From: Caldilineaceae bacterium
GTDB taxonomy: Bacteria; Chloroflexota; Anaerolineae; Caldilineales; Caldilineaceae
Length of the DNA stretch: 64,000 nt
Reading direction: 5' to 3'
Assembly: GCA_022842065.1 (NCBI GenBank)
Contig: JALHQH010000014.1
Span: 160,377 to 224,376 of the forward strand
A program made the position numbers and the translations under genes. The notes beneath the pieces are model-generated. The model ran no database searches and was not told the origin of the DNA. It worked only from the letters and a program-made list of their open reading frames with translations. Positions 1 through 8,054 of this stretch are shown piece by piece; position 1 is the first letter of the stretch; every line of letters starts with the position of its first letter.

Positions 1-725
1 CTGCCAACCGAAGGGGAGGCCATAATGCGGATCTGTTGTGCAGTGGCGGTGGGATAATCGGCTGGGTTGTAGTAACTCTGCGCCCAAGAGGAATGACCAG
101 GGCTGAATTTGTAGAGCAAGGCGCGGCGTTCGTGGTCCGCGGTCCACGGCATGGTGCCGTGGATCAGCGCCTCGGTAAAGATTAGGGCATCACCTGGTTC
201 GACCGCCGGCTGAGTGACATAGTGAGGCACCCGCTCAAAGCGGCGCACATCGTCCGGGACATTGTCGGTAAAATTGCTCTTGTGGCTACCCGGCACACAG
301 GCAAAGCCGCCATCACCCTGGTTGGCATGGGTGAGAAAGAAAGTCACCACGGTGAGGCCATTGCGCATGACCCCATCGCGATAGCGATACCAGTGGTCAG
401 CTTCCCCACCGCTGTGCCCTTCCCCGCCATGTAAGCCGCCGGCGCGTCCGCCTTTGGTCATAAAGATGCAGTAATCGTGGTCAATGCGAAACTTTGGTCC
501 CAACAGCTCCAGCAGATAGGGCACAATGTTGGGGTGGTCGATCAAAGCTTGCGTTTCCGCCCCCCACCGGGACACGGCCCCAGCGCGGCGGTCGGCCAAT
601 TCTTTCTTTTCTGTAAAGCGCTGGTCGGCCAGCGTATTGAGCGCGGCCACCTCGGCCGGCGTTAAGACATTTTTGATCAACAGATAGCCTTCTAGATCAA
701 AGATAAATTTTTCTTCAGGTGTCAC
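1..725 (-). CDS. phytanoyl-CoA dioxygenase family protein, 3'-truncated by window edge
   Basis: Reverse-strand reading from a GTG at 725 stays open to position 1 (241 codons), so the C-terminus lies outside the window. An AGAGGAA Shine-Dalgarno motif sits about 7 nt before the GTG. Family features are the N-terminal GYLLIKNVLTPAEVAALN helix (about 13-30), VPGSHKSNF (144-152) and ALIHGTMPW with a following Arg pair (186-201). These are hallmarks of Fe(II)/2-oxoglutarate-dependent PhyH oxygenases. The distal iron ligand H189 and the 2OG-binding Arg are visible. At the usual HxD position the sequence reads LHGG (H99-G100-G101), so the carboxylate ligand seems to be missing, as in non-heme iron halogenases. 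That placement was made by eye without an alignment. The substrate is unknown. It is one of six PhyH paralogues in the window. Confidence 0.85.
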   Translation of the reverse strand, partial: MTPEEKFIFDLEGYLLIKNVLTPAEVAALNTLADQRFTEKKELADRRAGAVSRWGAETQALIDHPNIVPYLLELLGPKFRIDHDYCIFMTKGGRAGGLHGGEGHSGGEADHWYRYRDGVMRNGLTVVTFFLTHANQGDGGFACVPGSHKSNFTDNVPDDVRRFERVPHYVTQPAVEPGDALIFTEALIHGTMPWTADHERRALLYKFSPGHSSWAQSYYNPADYPTATAQQIRIMASPSVG

Positions 726-852
726 GGTCGCCGTTCCTCTGGATGAATTTTAAGTTGATAAATGTTATGATATCAGCACGGTCTTGATCTTATCATGCTG
801 CCCGGATGCGCTGTCAAACCGCGAAAAAATGCCGGTGCTTGGGTGAGCGCGA

Positions 853-1800
853 TTACAGCGGTAATTTCTTTTTGCGGAGCAGCGCCTTAATGACCTGGGC
901 GAAGCCGACGCGATCCGCAAGGCGTTGCACTTTGCGAAAACCATCCCCATAGACCGGGTTAGGATTTTCGGCGATCCGACGGGCATAAAAGGACGCGAGG
1001 TTGAGGCCACTTTCATGCGCTGCCGGTGCAACCGCCGGTGGAGTCTCCGCGTAGTAACGATAGGCCAGCAACTCGCAAAACCCTTCTTCCTCCATGAGCG
1101 GCAGATTGACAATATTATGCTGCACCAGCCAGACGTGGCCAAGTTCATGCACGCAGACCCCGGCAAATAGCGTGAGGGGCAAGCCCTGCAAAATGGCAAC
1201 ACTTTCGACCCTGGCGTGATCGATCTGTTTGTTGCGCAGGTAACGGGTGCTGGTGGTGAGGCCGAGGGGATCACGCCGACCACCTTCCCTCGTGTTGAAG
1301 TCGGCGCGATCAAGTACTTCGATGCGGAAGCTCTTTTGGCGAAAGTGTACCCCTTGCGCTTCCACCCAATCAACGAGTTGGGGCACATGCAATTTCGCTT
1401 GCTGGACACTTTCGATGGCGGTGGCCGCGCAGATATCGCAGCGGATATCTTCAACCGAGCGGCGACGCAGGCGTTTGGTGGCATGGGGCACTAGCCGCCC
1501 ACAATAGCTGCACGTGGCTAATTCTTTGGCATGGTCGCTGCAAAAACGCTCTCCCCACTCGTTGATCTGATGTTTACCCAAGAGCGCTTTATGGCAAATG
1601 GTGCAACGGGGAGCGAGCTTATTTTCGTAGCAATGCTGATGGCACGGTTGTCCGTCGTGTACATAAAAGCTCGGTTCGGTGACAGGCTGACCACAGACCG
1701 CACAACAAAAATGCTCAGGATGCCAATCAGCACCTAGCGCGTTGAGATAGTTGCCGAGAATCGGTTGGGAGCAGCTTTTACAAATCCGTGTGATTGCCAT
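853..1800 (-). CDS. LIM-domain / DA1-like zinc metallopeptidase
   Basis: 315 residues. The N-terminus is a LIM-type zinc-finger region: CKSC (7-10), H27/H30 with C32/C33, CAVC (33-36), C53/H54/C57, then a second partial module with CTIC (66-69), C87, H90, CSYC (97-100) and CDIC (121-124). The C-terminal half carries HELGH (218-222) followed by EEGFCELLAYRYY (238-250). This is the arrangement of the plant DA1 ubiquitin-activated peptidase family, where LIM precedes an HExxH gluzincin-like domain with a downstream EEG motif. No signal peptide is seen, so it is probably cytoplasmic. The ATG at 1800 is the natural start. It stands alone, with PhyH downstream on the same strand and 246 nt without genes on the other side. 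The family call is confident. The function in a bacterium that presumably lacks ubiquitin is unknown. Confidence 0.85.
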   Translation of the reverse strand: MAITRICKSCSQPILGNYLNALGADWHPEHFCCAVCGQPVTEPSFYVHDGQPCHQHCYENKLAPRCTICHKALLGKHQINEWGERFCSDHAKELATCSYCGRLVPHATKRLRRRSVEDIRCDICAATAIESVQQAKLHVPQLVDWVEAQGVHFRQKSFRIEVLDRADFNTREGGRRDPLGLTTSTRYLRNKQIDHARVESVAILQGLPLTLFAGVCVHELGHVWLVQHNIVNLPLMEEEGFCELLAYRYYAETPPAVAPAAHESGLNLASFYARRIAENPNPVYGDGFRKVQRLADRVGFAQVIKALLRKKKLPL

Positions 1801-2046
1801 AAGCTAGAATGGGTTTGTGCGTTTGGTCATGTCTATCGCGAGCAAGGTCCATAAAATCAGCAAGTCGATGTACTATACTACAACGCAGGGCGTACACAAC
1901 CAATGGCAATCACATCAATCGCATAATTAGCGTCACAGCTTTGTACTTTGCCGACAAAAAAAGCGCCCCTACCCATTGATACAGAGCGCTTAGATTGACT
2001 ATAAAATTATCAAGAAAGCATAATGGCGGAAGTGCGCTAGCCGATC

Positions 2047-2958
2047 TCAATCACTGCCGTAGATCATCTGGACAAACTGCTCGTCTACCACTTGGGCTAC
2101 AGTCAAACGCCTGGGGGTGAGGCCGAGTTTGGCGTAGGTGTCCAGGTTGCGCTGCCAGCGGCCCAAGTCTAGCCGGCCGAAGCGTTCCAACCCAATTTCA
2201 CCGCTGACGTAGGTTGCCAGGGTCTCCACAATTTGACGCTCGGTGGTGAGATCCGCCATACCCTGTGCCAGCTTGACCACCACCCGCGCCGCTTCCTCAC
2301 GCTGGGCCATGGCCTGGCGCCAACCCTCGAAGGAGGCGGCGAGAAACGCGCGCAGCGTCGCCGGTGCTTGCGCAATCACTTCCTCACTGGCGAAAAAGAT
2401 CTGCGCATAGGGGTGCAGGTGATAGTGGCGAACTGGAATTAGTTCGATGGCAAAGCCCAGCGCCGCCAATTCAAGCGGTTCTGACATGGCATAGCCCTGA
2501 ACCGCATCAAAGCGATCGGTTGCCAAGTTGTCCAGATCATAGGTGACTTCGGTCAAGTCAATCGTGGTACGGTCAATTCCCTCCAGGGCCAGCACGGCCT
2601 CCAGAATGCGGATGCCATCGGCGTGCATGGCAACCCGCCGCCCCACCAGGTCGGCCAAGGTGCGCAGCCCACGAGACTGTTTGGTCATCAAGACTAGTGG
2701 GGACTGTTGCAACATGCCGGCCAACGCTTTGATTGGGCGCCCGGCGGCAATGCCGCTGACGATCAGGTTGTCTTCGCTGCTGCCGGCACAGAGCCCGCCG
2801 GCCAGCACTTTGTCGACAATCGAACGCCCGTCTTCCTGCCAGGGGCGTAACTCTACCGCGAGCCCAGCCTGGGCATAAAGCCCCTTTTCCTGCGCCCAAC
2901 AAAGCCCGGCAAACTGGCCGGTGATCACCCAATCAAGATAGAAAGTAAATGGCTGCAC
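2047..2958 (-). CDS. ABC transporter substrate-binding protein, NMT1/THI5-like, without signal peptide
   Basis: 303 residues from a GTG at 2958 preceded by AAGGAG at 6 nt spacing. The N-terminus FTFYLDWVITGQFAGLCWAQ resembles the start of mature SsuA/NMT1/THI5-type periplasmic binding proteins of lobe type II (nitrate, taurine, thiamine-precursor binders). The later LADLVGRRVAMHADG and a C-terminal helical region fit the fold. There is no hydrophobic leader or lipobox, so it may act in the cytoplasm as an enzyme or sensor, or be exported by another route. It lies 276 nt downstream of the Nif3-like gene on the same strand, separated by a nested hairpin, so cotranscription is uncertain. No cognate permease or ATPase of this transporter class is nearby. 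The ligand cannot be told. Confidence 0.75.
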   Translation of the reverse strand: MQPFTFYLDWVITGQFAGLCWAQEKGLYAQAGLAVELRPWQEDGRSIVDKVLAGGLCAGSSEDNLIVSGIAAGRPIKALAGMLQQSPLVLMTKQSRGLRTLADLVGRRVAMHADGIRILEAVLALEGIDRTTIDLTEVTYDLDNLATDRFDAVQGYAMSEPLELAALGFAIELIPVRHYHLHPYAQIFFASEEVIAQAPATLRAFLAASFEGWRQAMAQREEAARVVVKLAQGMADLTTERQIVETLATYVSGEIGLERFGRLDLGRWQRNLDTYAKLGLTPRRLTVAQVVDEQFVQMIYGSD

Positions 2959-3091
2959 ATCAAACTCCTTGGGCCGGTAGAAAATTGTTGTTCTGCACTG
3001 CCCCAGCCTTGAAAGGCTGGGCTACCGTCGGTCGCCGCGCCGCGGCTTGGTTGTCCGTCTAAAGTGATGTCAGTTTGAAACCAATCCATTT

Positions 3092-3153
3092 ATCCACAAA
3101 GGTACACGAAGATTTCGCCTTTACTTCGTGTGTCTTCGTGTACCTTCGTGGAT
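3092..3153. repeat. intergenic hairpin repeat (ccacgaag type)
   Basis: 20-bp arms (3092-3111 and 3134-3153) with one mismatch. It sits inside a longer, weaker inverted repeat around 3057-3080 / 3171-3192 built on ctaaagtga. A related fragment (gatccacgaagctacacg) occurs near 49335. This cacgaag type of palindrome is common between genes in environmental bacterial genomes. It may help terminate transcription. Confidence 0.7.
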
Positions 3154-3234
3154 CATCTAAAACTACGATTTTCTATCTGATTTCACTTTAGGCGCGGCGC
3201 GACGGCTGACGGTCGGCGTGGGTTGAAACCTACA

Positions 3235-4044
3235 CTAAAGCACAAAGCGATCCGGATCACCGGCGTCGATATATTCCACCGGCAGATCAGGCCACAGCGG
3301 TTTGAACCAACGGTAAAAACCCATCATGCCCGGCGTTTCGGTGGCGTGATGGCCACCGGTGATCAAGCCAACGCCGGCATCGCGGGCAAACTCCACATCG
3401 CGCCACTCAACCACTTCGCCGGTAATCGATGCATCACAACCGTGGGCCAGCGCGCGTTGAATAATGTCAACCGCGCCTGGGCTGCCCCAGTCGAGTGTCA
3501 CCTTCTGCACCACCCGATCCGGATCGCCCACAAAGCGGATGCTCGGCTTGCCCAGCTTTTGCGCCACAGTGGCAGCCAGGTCGCGCAGCGTAATCGGGCC
3601 GACGTCATAGATGTAGGCCGGGTCCACCCGGCGGTCGCCCCAGCCCAGCGCGTCGGCCAGGGCATAGCCCATGCCATAGACGGGGAATTGATCCCAACCA
3701 TCGTGCATGCGATAGGCGACCAGATTGTGTTCGGCAATGACCCGCTGCTTGGCTTGCCCCGGCGGCGTCGCTTTCTTGCTTTCCAGATCACCAGCGGGCA
3801 CATGGGTACTGTCGCCATAGGGGTAAAAGTAGGGATGATAATAAAAGACCGGTTCGTGGGCGATGATAAAGTTCAAGCCCTTTTGCCCGGCGCGTTGCAA
3901 AATGTCCAGATTGGGTAACCAGGTCACAGCAACCCCCGTCACCTCGGCATCGGGATCACCAGCCATGATGCCATCGACTTCTTCATGCGGCCACGGCGTC
4001 GGTGCCATCTGCGCAATCCAGTTGTGTAATTCACGTGCTTTCAT
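3235..4044 (-). CDS. Nif3-like dinuclear metal centre hexameric protein
   Basis: 269 residues. It matches the NIF3/YbgI family at the N-terminus (MKARELHNWIAQMAP), at the metal-site segment LNFIIAHEPVFYYHP (about 77-91), at the middle VYGMGYALADALG, and at the C-terminal metal-binding LITGGHHATE motif (about 227-236). The family assembles into rings with two metal ions per subunit, and its biochemical role is unsettled. Here it follows the two permease genes of a sugar ABC transporter, 56 nt downstream on the same strand, with GGGAGG before its ATG at 4044. It may act on the imported compound, for example as a hydrolase, but this is inference from position. Confidence 0.85.
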   Translation of the reverse strand: MKARELHNWIAQMAPTPWPHEEVDGIMAGDPDAEVTGVAVTWLPNLDILQRAGQKGLNFIIAHEPVFYYHPYFYPYGDSTHVPAGDLESKKATPPGQAKQRVIAEHNLVAYRMHDGWDQFPVYGMGYALADALGWGDRRVDPAYIYDVGPITLRDLAATVAQKLGKPSIRFVGDPDRVVQKVTLDWGSPGAVDIIQRALAHGCDASITGEVVEWRDVEFARDAGVGLITGGHHATETPGMMGFYRWFKPLWPDLPVEYIDAGDPDRFVL

Positions 4045-4100
4045 TGTTTTAATCCTCCCAAATCAACATGAGTTTGGCCCGTGGGCCATCGATAGGTCAA

Positions 4101-4928
4101 TCAATCCACCCCGCCGGCAGCAAAGCCTTGTACAAGGTACTTTTGGATCAAGATAAAGAGCAGCAGGATCGGCAGGGTAGTGATTGTACTGCCAGCCATG
4201 AGCAGGCCGAATTTAATATTTTGTCCGCCGCCGGAGAGGGCGTCCAAGGTGAGCGCCACGGTTTTGCGCTCATCGGTCGCCATCAAAACCATTGGATAGA
4301 GATATTCACCCCAGCACATAATAAAAACAAAAGTCGCCGTGGCGATCATCCCTGGTACGGCTTGAGGAATCACCACGCGAAAAAAGGCTTGAAAGCGGCT
4401 GGCTCCATCGATCAGCGCGGCCTCTTCCATGGTTTGGGGAATGGCCTGAAAGTGGGAACGCATCATCCAAATGGCAAAGGGCAGGGTAAAGGTCAAATAA
4501 CTGCCCAACAAGCCGACATAGGTGTCAGTGAGTTGCAATCTCTTCAACAGCAAGTAAAGCGGTAGGATGAGGACAATCGAGGGAGCCATGTAGGTAAAGA
4601 GGGTAAGTCGTGCGACAAATTCACCGCTGGTGCTCTGCCAGCGGGTGATGGTGTAGCCGGTCATGGTGGCGAGTACAAGCGTCAGGGCCGTCGCAACCAG
4701 TGCCGTCCAGAGCGAGTTCCACAAATGAATGCTGATATTGGTCGTCGCAAAGAGTTCCTGATAGTTGTTCCAGACCAGTTGGCGCGGCCAAAACGATGGC
4801 CGCATAAAGATCTCGCGAAAGGGTTTGATCGAAGCCGTCACCATCCAATAGAAGGGAAAGAGGCTGATCACCACGAGGAACGCAGCACCAAGATAGACAA
4901 CAATGCGATTGGATCGATTCCCGACCAC
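4101..4928 (-). CDS. carbohydrate ABC transporter permease (MalG/CUT1 type)
   Basis: Inner-membrane permease with about six transmembrane helices. The cytoplasmic loop EEAALIDGASRFQAFFRVVIPQ is the EAA motif that contacts the ATPase. It closes the binding protein - permease - permease set. I chose the GTG at 4928, giving 275 codons: it has AGGAGGG 5 nt upstream and lies just after the stop of the preceding permease. A longer reading from ATG 4988 (295 aa) would overlap the preceding gene by 50 nt. The first residues of the short form run straight into the first hydrophobic helix, which fits. Sugar specificity is unknown and no ATP-binding subunit gene is nearby. Confidence 0.9.
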   Translation of the reverse strand: MVGNRSNRIVVYLGAAFLVVISLFPFYWMVTASIKPFREIFMRPSFWPRQLVWNNYQELFATTNISIHLWNSLWTALVATALTLVLATMTGYTITRWQSTSGEFVARLTLFTYMAPSIVLILPLYLLLKRLQLTDTYVGLLGSYLTFTLPFAIWMMRSHFQAIPQTMEEAALIDGASRFQAFFRVVIPQAVPGMIATATFVFIMCWGEYLYPMVLMATDERKTVALTLDALSGGGQNIKFGLLMAGSTITTLPILLLFILIQKYLVQGFAAGGVD

Positions 4929-4938
4929 GTCAGCCCTC

Positions 4939-5865
4939 CTATGCGTGGGTAATTTTTTTGGCGGTGGCATAAGCCCGAAAGTAGACAAAGGCCAGCGCCG
5001 TTAAAAAGAGCATCAGCGCCGTTGCCACCGCCGTGGCATAGCCCAAGCGAAACTTACCAAAGGCTTCCGTATAGGTCAAAATCGGCAGAATGTAGGTCGC
5101 TGTGACCGGCCCGCCCCCGGTCAACAGAAAGATCATGTCGAAATTGCGCAACGCCCAAATCGAACGTAACAGGACAACGACGATCATAACAGGTGCGAGC
5201 AAGGGCAGGGTGATTGCAAAAAAGCGACGGAATGCGCCTGCGCCGTCGAGCGCGGCCGCTTCGTAATAGGCACCCGGAATGGTTTGCAGCCCGGCCAGCA
5301 GGGTAATAGCCACAAAGGGAAACCAGGCCCAAGCCGAGATCAGGATAATGGTGAGCATTGCGAAACGGGGATCACCGAGCCAGGGGATGAACTCTTGCAC
5401 CAAGCCCAGCGCCGAAAGCGTCTGGTTGATGACGCCACGGCTGTTGAACATAAATTTCCACACAAAGACGACAACAATGGTCGGCACGATATAGGGAAAG
5501 ACCACCGCCGCACGCACAAAGCCCCGTCCGAAAAATTTCTCATTCAAAATCAGCGCCGCGACCATGCCAACCAGCAGCGAAACGCCGGTGGTCCCCAGCG
5601 CATAGATCAGCCCGTTAGTAAAAGCCTGCCAAAAGAGCGGATCGCGCAGTGCGGCGCTGTAGTTGCCCAGCCCCAAAAATTCGGGAACGCCGCCGAGCAG
5701 ATTACGTTGGAATAGACTGACATAAAGGGTAAAAAGGAGGGGGAAAAGGACGAGGGTGACGGCAATCAACGCCGTCGGCAGAAACGAAACCCAGAAGAAG
5801 AGCCGATCATCGGCAAAACGCAAGTGGCGTGATTGACCCTTGTGAATACGGTTGCCCAAAGTCAC
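4939..5865 (-). CDS. carbohydrate ABC transporter permease (MalF/UgpA type)
   Basis: 308 residues from a GTG at 5865 with AAAGGAG 5 nt upstream. Six hydrophobic segments are visible, starting at FFWVSFLPTALIAVTLVLF. The EAA loop reads EAAALDGAGAFRRFFAITLP near residue 210. It forms the transmembrane pore of a CUT1 sugar importer with the product of the gene ending at 4101. The binding-protein gene lies 121 nt upstream, and the second permease begins 10 nt after this stop, so the three are almost certainly one operon. Confidence 0.9.
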   Translation of the reverse strand: MTLGNRIHKGQSRHLRFADDRLFFWVSFLPTALIAVTLVLFPLLFTLYVSLFQRNLLGGVPEFLGLGNYSAALRDPLFWQAFTNGLIYALGTTGVSLLVGMVAALILNEKFFGRGFVRAAVVFPYIVPTIVVVFVWKFMFNSRGVINQTLSALGLVQEFIPWLGDPRFAMLTIILISAWAWFPFVAITLLAGLQTIPGAYYEAAALDGAGAFRRFFAITLPLLAPVMIVVVLLRSIWALRNFDMIFLLTGGGPVTATYILPILTYTEAFGKFRLGYATAVATALMLFLTALAFVYFRAYATAKKITHA

Positions 5866-5986
5866 GCTGGCTCCTTTTGCTTACAATAGAGCAGCGCTTG
5901 TCATCGGGATGTTGCCCGGATGACAAGCGCTGGCGTTGGCGGTTGTGGAAAACACAAAGCCAACCGATGACAAAATTTTGTGTTGG

Positions 5987-7318
5987 CTACTTCACCGAAC
6001 CAGCATCAACCTCGGCTTGGATTTTCAGAACTTCTTCTTGCGCCCAGGCCGCTGCCTCTTCAATTGGCATCTCTTCCAATAGAATCTTCTGCACCATGAG
6101 CGTCAGTACATTCGAGCTTACCACCGCGCCGGCATATTTGTTCGGTGGGTGGTTCGGTGATTCCCAACCCAGGCTACGGCCATAGCTGGCAGCGGCATAG
6201 ACAATATCCATATCTTCCAGATGGCTTTGCACCAATGGATCATTGAGGTAACGTTCGTCTTTCTGCAACGACTTGAGCGGTGGCGTCAAATGCACTGGCA
6301 CCGTCAACAGGAAGGGGATTAAGTAATCGGGTTGCATCAAAAATTCAAGAAATTCCTTGGCCAATTCTTTATTGGGCGCATCTTTCAAAATGACATGTGA
6401 TTTGCGACTTAGCGGCCCGGCGCGCATCTTACCCATCGGCTGATCCATCACACGCGTCACTGGGGCAAGTTCGGGGTTGTCGCGGTTGGTGTGAACCAAC
6501 AGCCGCCCGCCATAGTGGGACATGGCTACAAACTCGCCACTAAAAGCGTCGATGGAATCCCACCATTCCCAGGTCTTCGAATCGGGGGGTGAATATTGAT
6601 AGAGTTCCTTGAGGAATTCCAGCGCTTCAATCGATGCTGGCGCGGTGATCTGGGGTTTCAGCTCAGTGTCAAAAACATAGCCACCATTCTGCCAGAGGAA
6701 GATTTCGTAGTGCCACGAAGTCCATTCACTAGGGCCGGCCGGGATGGCAATGCCATAGAAATTGTTGGCCGGGTCGTTAAAAAACTTGGCGGCATCCAAC
6801 AGATCGGCCCAAGTCTCTGGGCGGGCGCGCCCGGCTTTCTCAAAGAGATCGGAGCGATACCACCACATCTCGGAGGTTAAGGCATAGGGGATGGCATAAT
6901 AGACATCTTTGTAGGGCACCGAGGCCAGGTCAACAACATCATCGCCATGTTTATCAAACCACCAAGTGGCCGGCTCAAGCAGCCCTTGATCAGCATAATA
7001 GAGTTGCTGCTCCAGTTGCATGGTGGTGATTTCCGGCGGCTCACCGGCGGCGACGCGAATCGCCAAGGCATCTGCATTCGACGGGAAATCCAGCGAGACC
7101 ACAACGCCGGGGTGCGCCTTTTCAAAGTCAGCCGCGGCCTGGCGATAAAATGCCTGGCTTTCGGGTGAAATCTCCTCGCTCAACACATGCAGAATCTTGC
7201 CCTTGGCCTCGTTGCTCGTTTGCCCAGCCGGCGCGACAGGAGCAACACAAGCCGTGAGCAAGAGTCCCAAGCTGACGAACAGGCTAAAAACTACCGATAA
7301 AGATTTTTTGTTTGCCAT
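5987..7318 (-). CDS. extracellular sugar-binding lipoprotein (family 1 solute-binding protein)
   Basis: 443 residues. The N-terminus is a lipoprotein signal, MANKKSLSVVFSLFVSLGLL followed by LTAC with the lipidated Cys at 24, so the protein should be membrane-anchored outside the cytoplasm. The body has family-1 binding-protein features, including the ADFEKAHPGVVVSLDFP segment and the conserved YADQGLLEP and PYALTSEMWWYRSDLF regions. It delivers sugar to the two permeases encoded downstream. GGGAG precedes the ATG at 7318. Upstream at 7385-7520 lies an imperfect inverted repeat (cagaatgaga / tctcattctg) that could be a regulatory site or another intergenic hairpin. Confidence 0.92.
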   Translation of the reverse strand: MANKKSLSVVFSLFVSLGLLLTACVAPVAPAGQTSNEAKGKILHVLSEEISPESQAFYRQAAADFEKAHPGVVVSLDFPSNADALAIRVAAGEPPEITTMQLEQQLYYADQGLLEPATWWFDKHGDDVVDLASVPYKDVYYAIPYALTSEMWWYRSDLFEKAGRARPETWADLLDAAKFFNDPANNFYGIAIPAGPSEWTSWHYEIFLWQNGGYVFDTELKPQITAPASIEALEFLKELYQYSPPDSKTWEWWDSIDAFSGEFVAMSHYGGRLLVHTNRDNPELAPVTRVMDQPMGKMRAGPLSRKSHVILKDAPNKELAKEFLEFLMQPDYLIPFLLTVPVHLTPPLKSLQKDERYLNDPLVQSHLEDMDIVYAAASYGRSLGWESPNHPPNKYAGAVVSSNVLTLMVQKILLEEMPIEEAAAWAQEEVLKIQAEVDAGSVK

Positions 7319-7793
7319 CCATTACTCCCACTGGGTAAATTGAAGTTGCAAGGCGGATAGAGTTGGTAGCGGAAAGTTGCTATACGCAAATCAGAATGAG
7401 AGGCATAGTTTCATCTCGTGTGTGTCGCGCTGACCAAAGCATCTAACGGACTGGAAATCGTTGTTGGTCAATGCGACGCACGCGCGCCCGTTGGCCCGCG
7501 GCACTCCGGTTCTCATTCTGAACGCAGTATAAGTTGTTAAACAACTTCCAACTAAAAATATAGTAAAATTAGCATACAATATAGGATCAATATGCATAAT
7601 TTTTTATTTAAATCGTTGGCAAGAGTAGACAACGGTGCAAGAAACTAAAGTAACAACCGATTCGGCATACAACGGCGAAGCTTGCGAAATGCACTGTTGG
7701 GGCTGAAAAAGAGAGTATATCCCACTTAGCGTGGAGCACATTCCGGGAATGTGCTCCACGCTAAGTGGGATATACTCGAAAAAGATCATCTAG
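7319..7793. other. gene-free stretch upstream of the sugar ABC operon
   Basis: No convincing gene. It should hold the promoter of the minus-strand transporter operon. It contains an imperfect nested inverted repeat around 7385-7520, an AT-rich segment at 7545-7615 that could carry the promoter, and the perfect palindrome at 7713-7777. Confidence 0.6.
7713..7777. repeat. perfect 65-nt palindrome
   Basis: Two 32-bp arms with no mismatch flank a single central G. The arms begin gagtatatcccacttagc and the mirror ends at 7777. It lies 16 nt before the first codon of the agmatine deiminase remnant. Such a perfect cruciform-forming sequence is recombinogenic and may mark the deletion that removed the rest of that gene. 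Confidence 0.95.
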
Positions 7794-8030
7794 TTACCGG
7801 GGATTGCGGACAAGGAGATCACCGATGGCCATACCGACTGCTACGCGCGCTTTGCCGGACCCGGCGTTGTCGTTGCGGGCTATGATCCCGACCCCGCATC
7901 ATTCGACCATGTGGTGACCGAAAAGTATCTTGAAATTCTTAACACAGCCACCGCTGCCGATAGTCGTGCGCTGAAAGTTGTTGTCATCGAAGGTCCCGGC
8001 ACCATTCGCCCCGATGATGACAACCGTTAG
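7794..8030 (+). pseudogene. agmatine deiminase fragment (middle part only)
   Basis: A 79-codon open stretch with no start codon, bounded by an in-frame TAG at 7791-7793 and ending in TAG at 8028-8030. It begins LPGIADKEITDGHTDCYARF and continues with GPGVVVAGYDPDP and VVVIEGPGTIRP. This matches the central region of agmatine deiminase/peptidylarginine-deiminase-type enzymes, including the catalytic HxD of GHTD. Intact enzymes are roughly 350 residues with a catalytic Cys near the C-terminus. Both ends are missing here, so it is a decayed remnant. The upstream break lies beside the palindrome ending at 7777. No other polyamine gene is near. Confidence 0.75.
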
Positions 8031-8054
8031 TATAATTTCTGCCTTCAAATCGTT

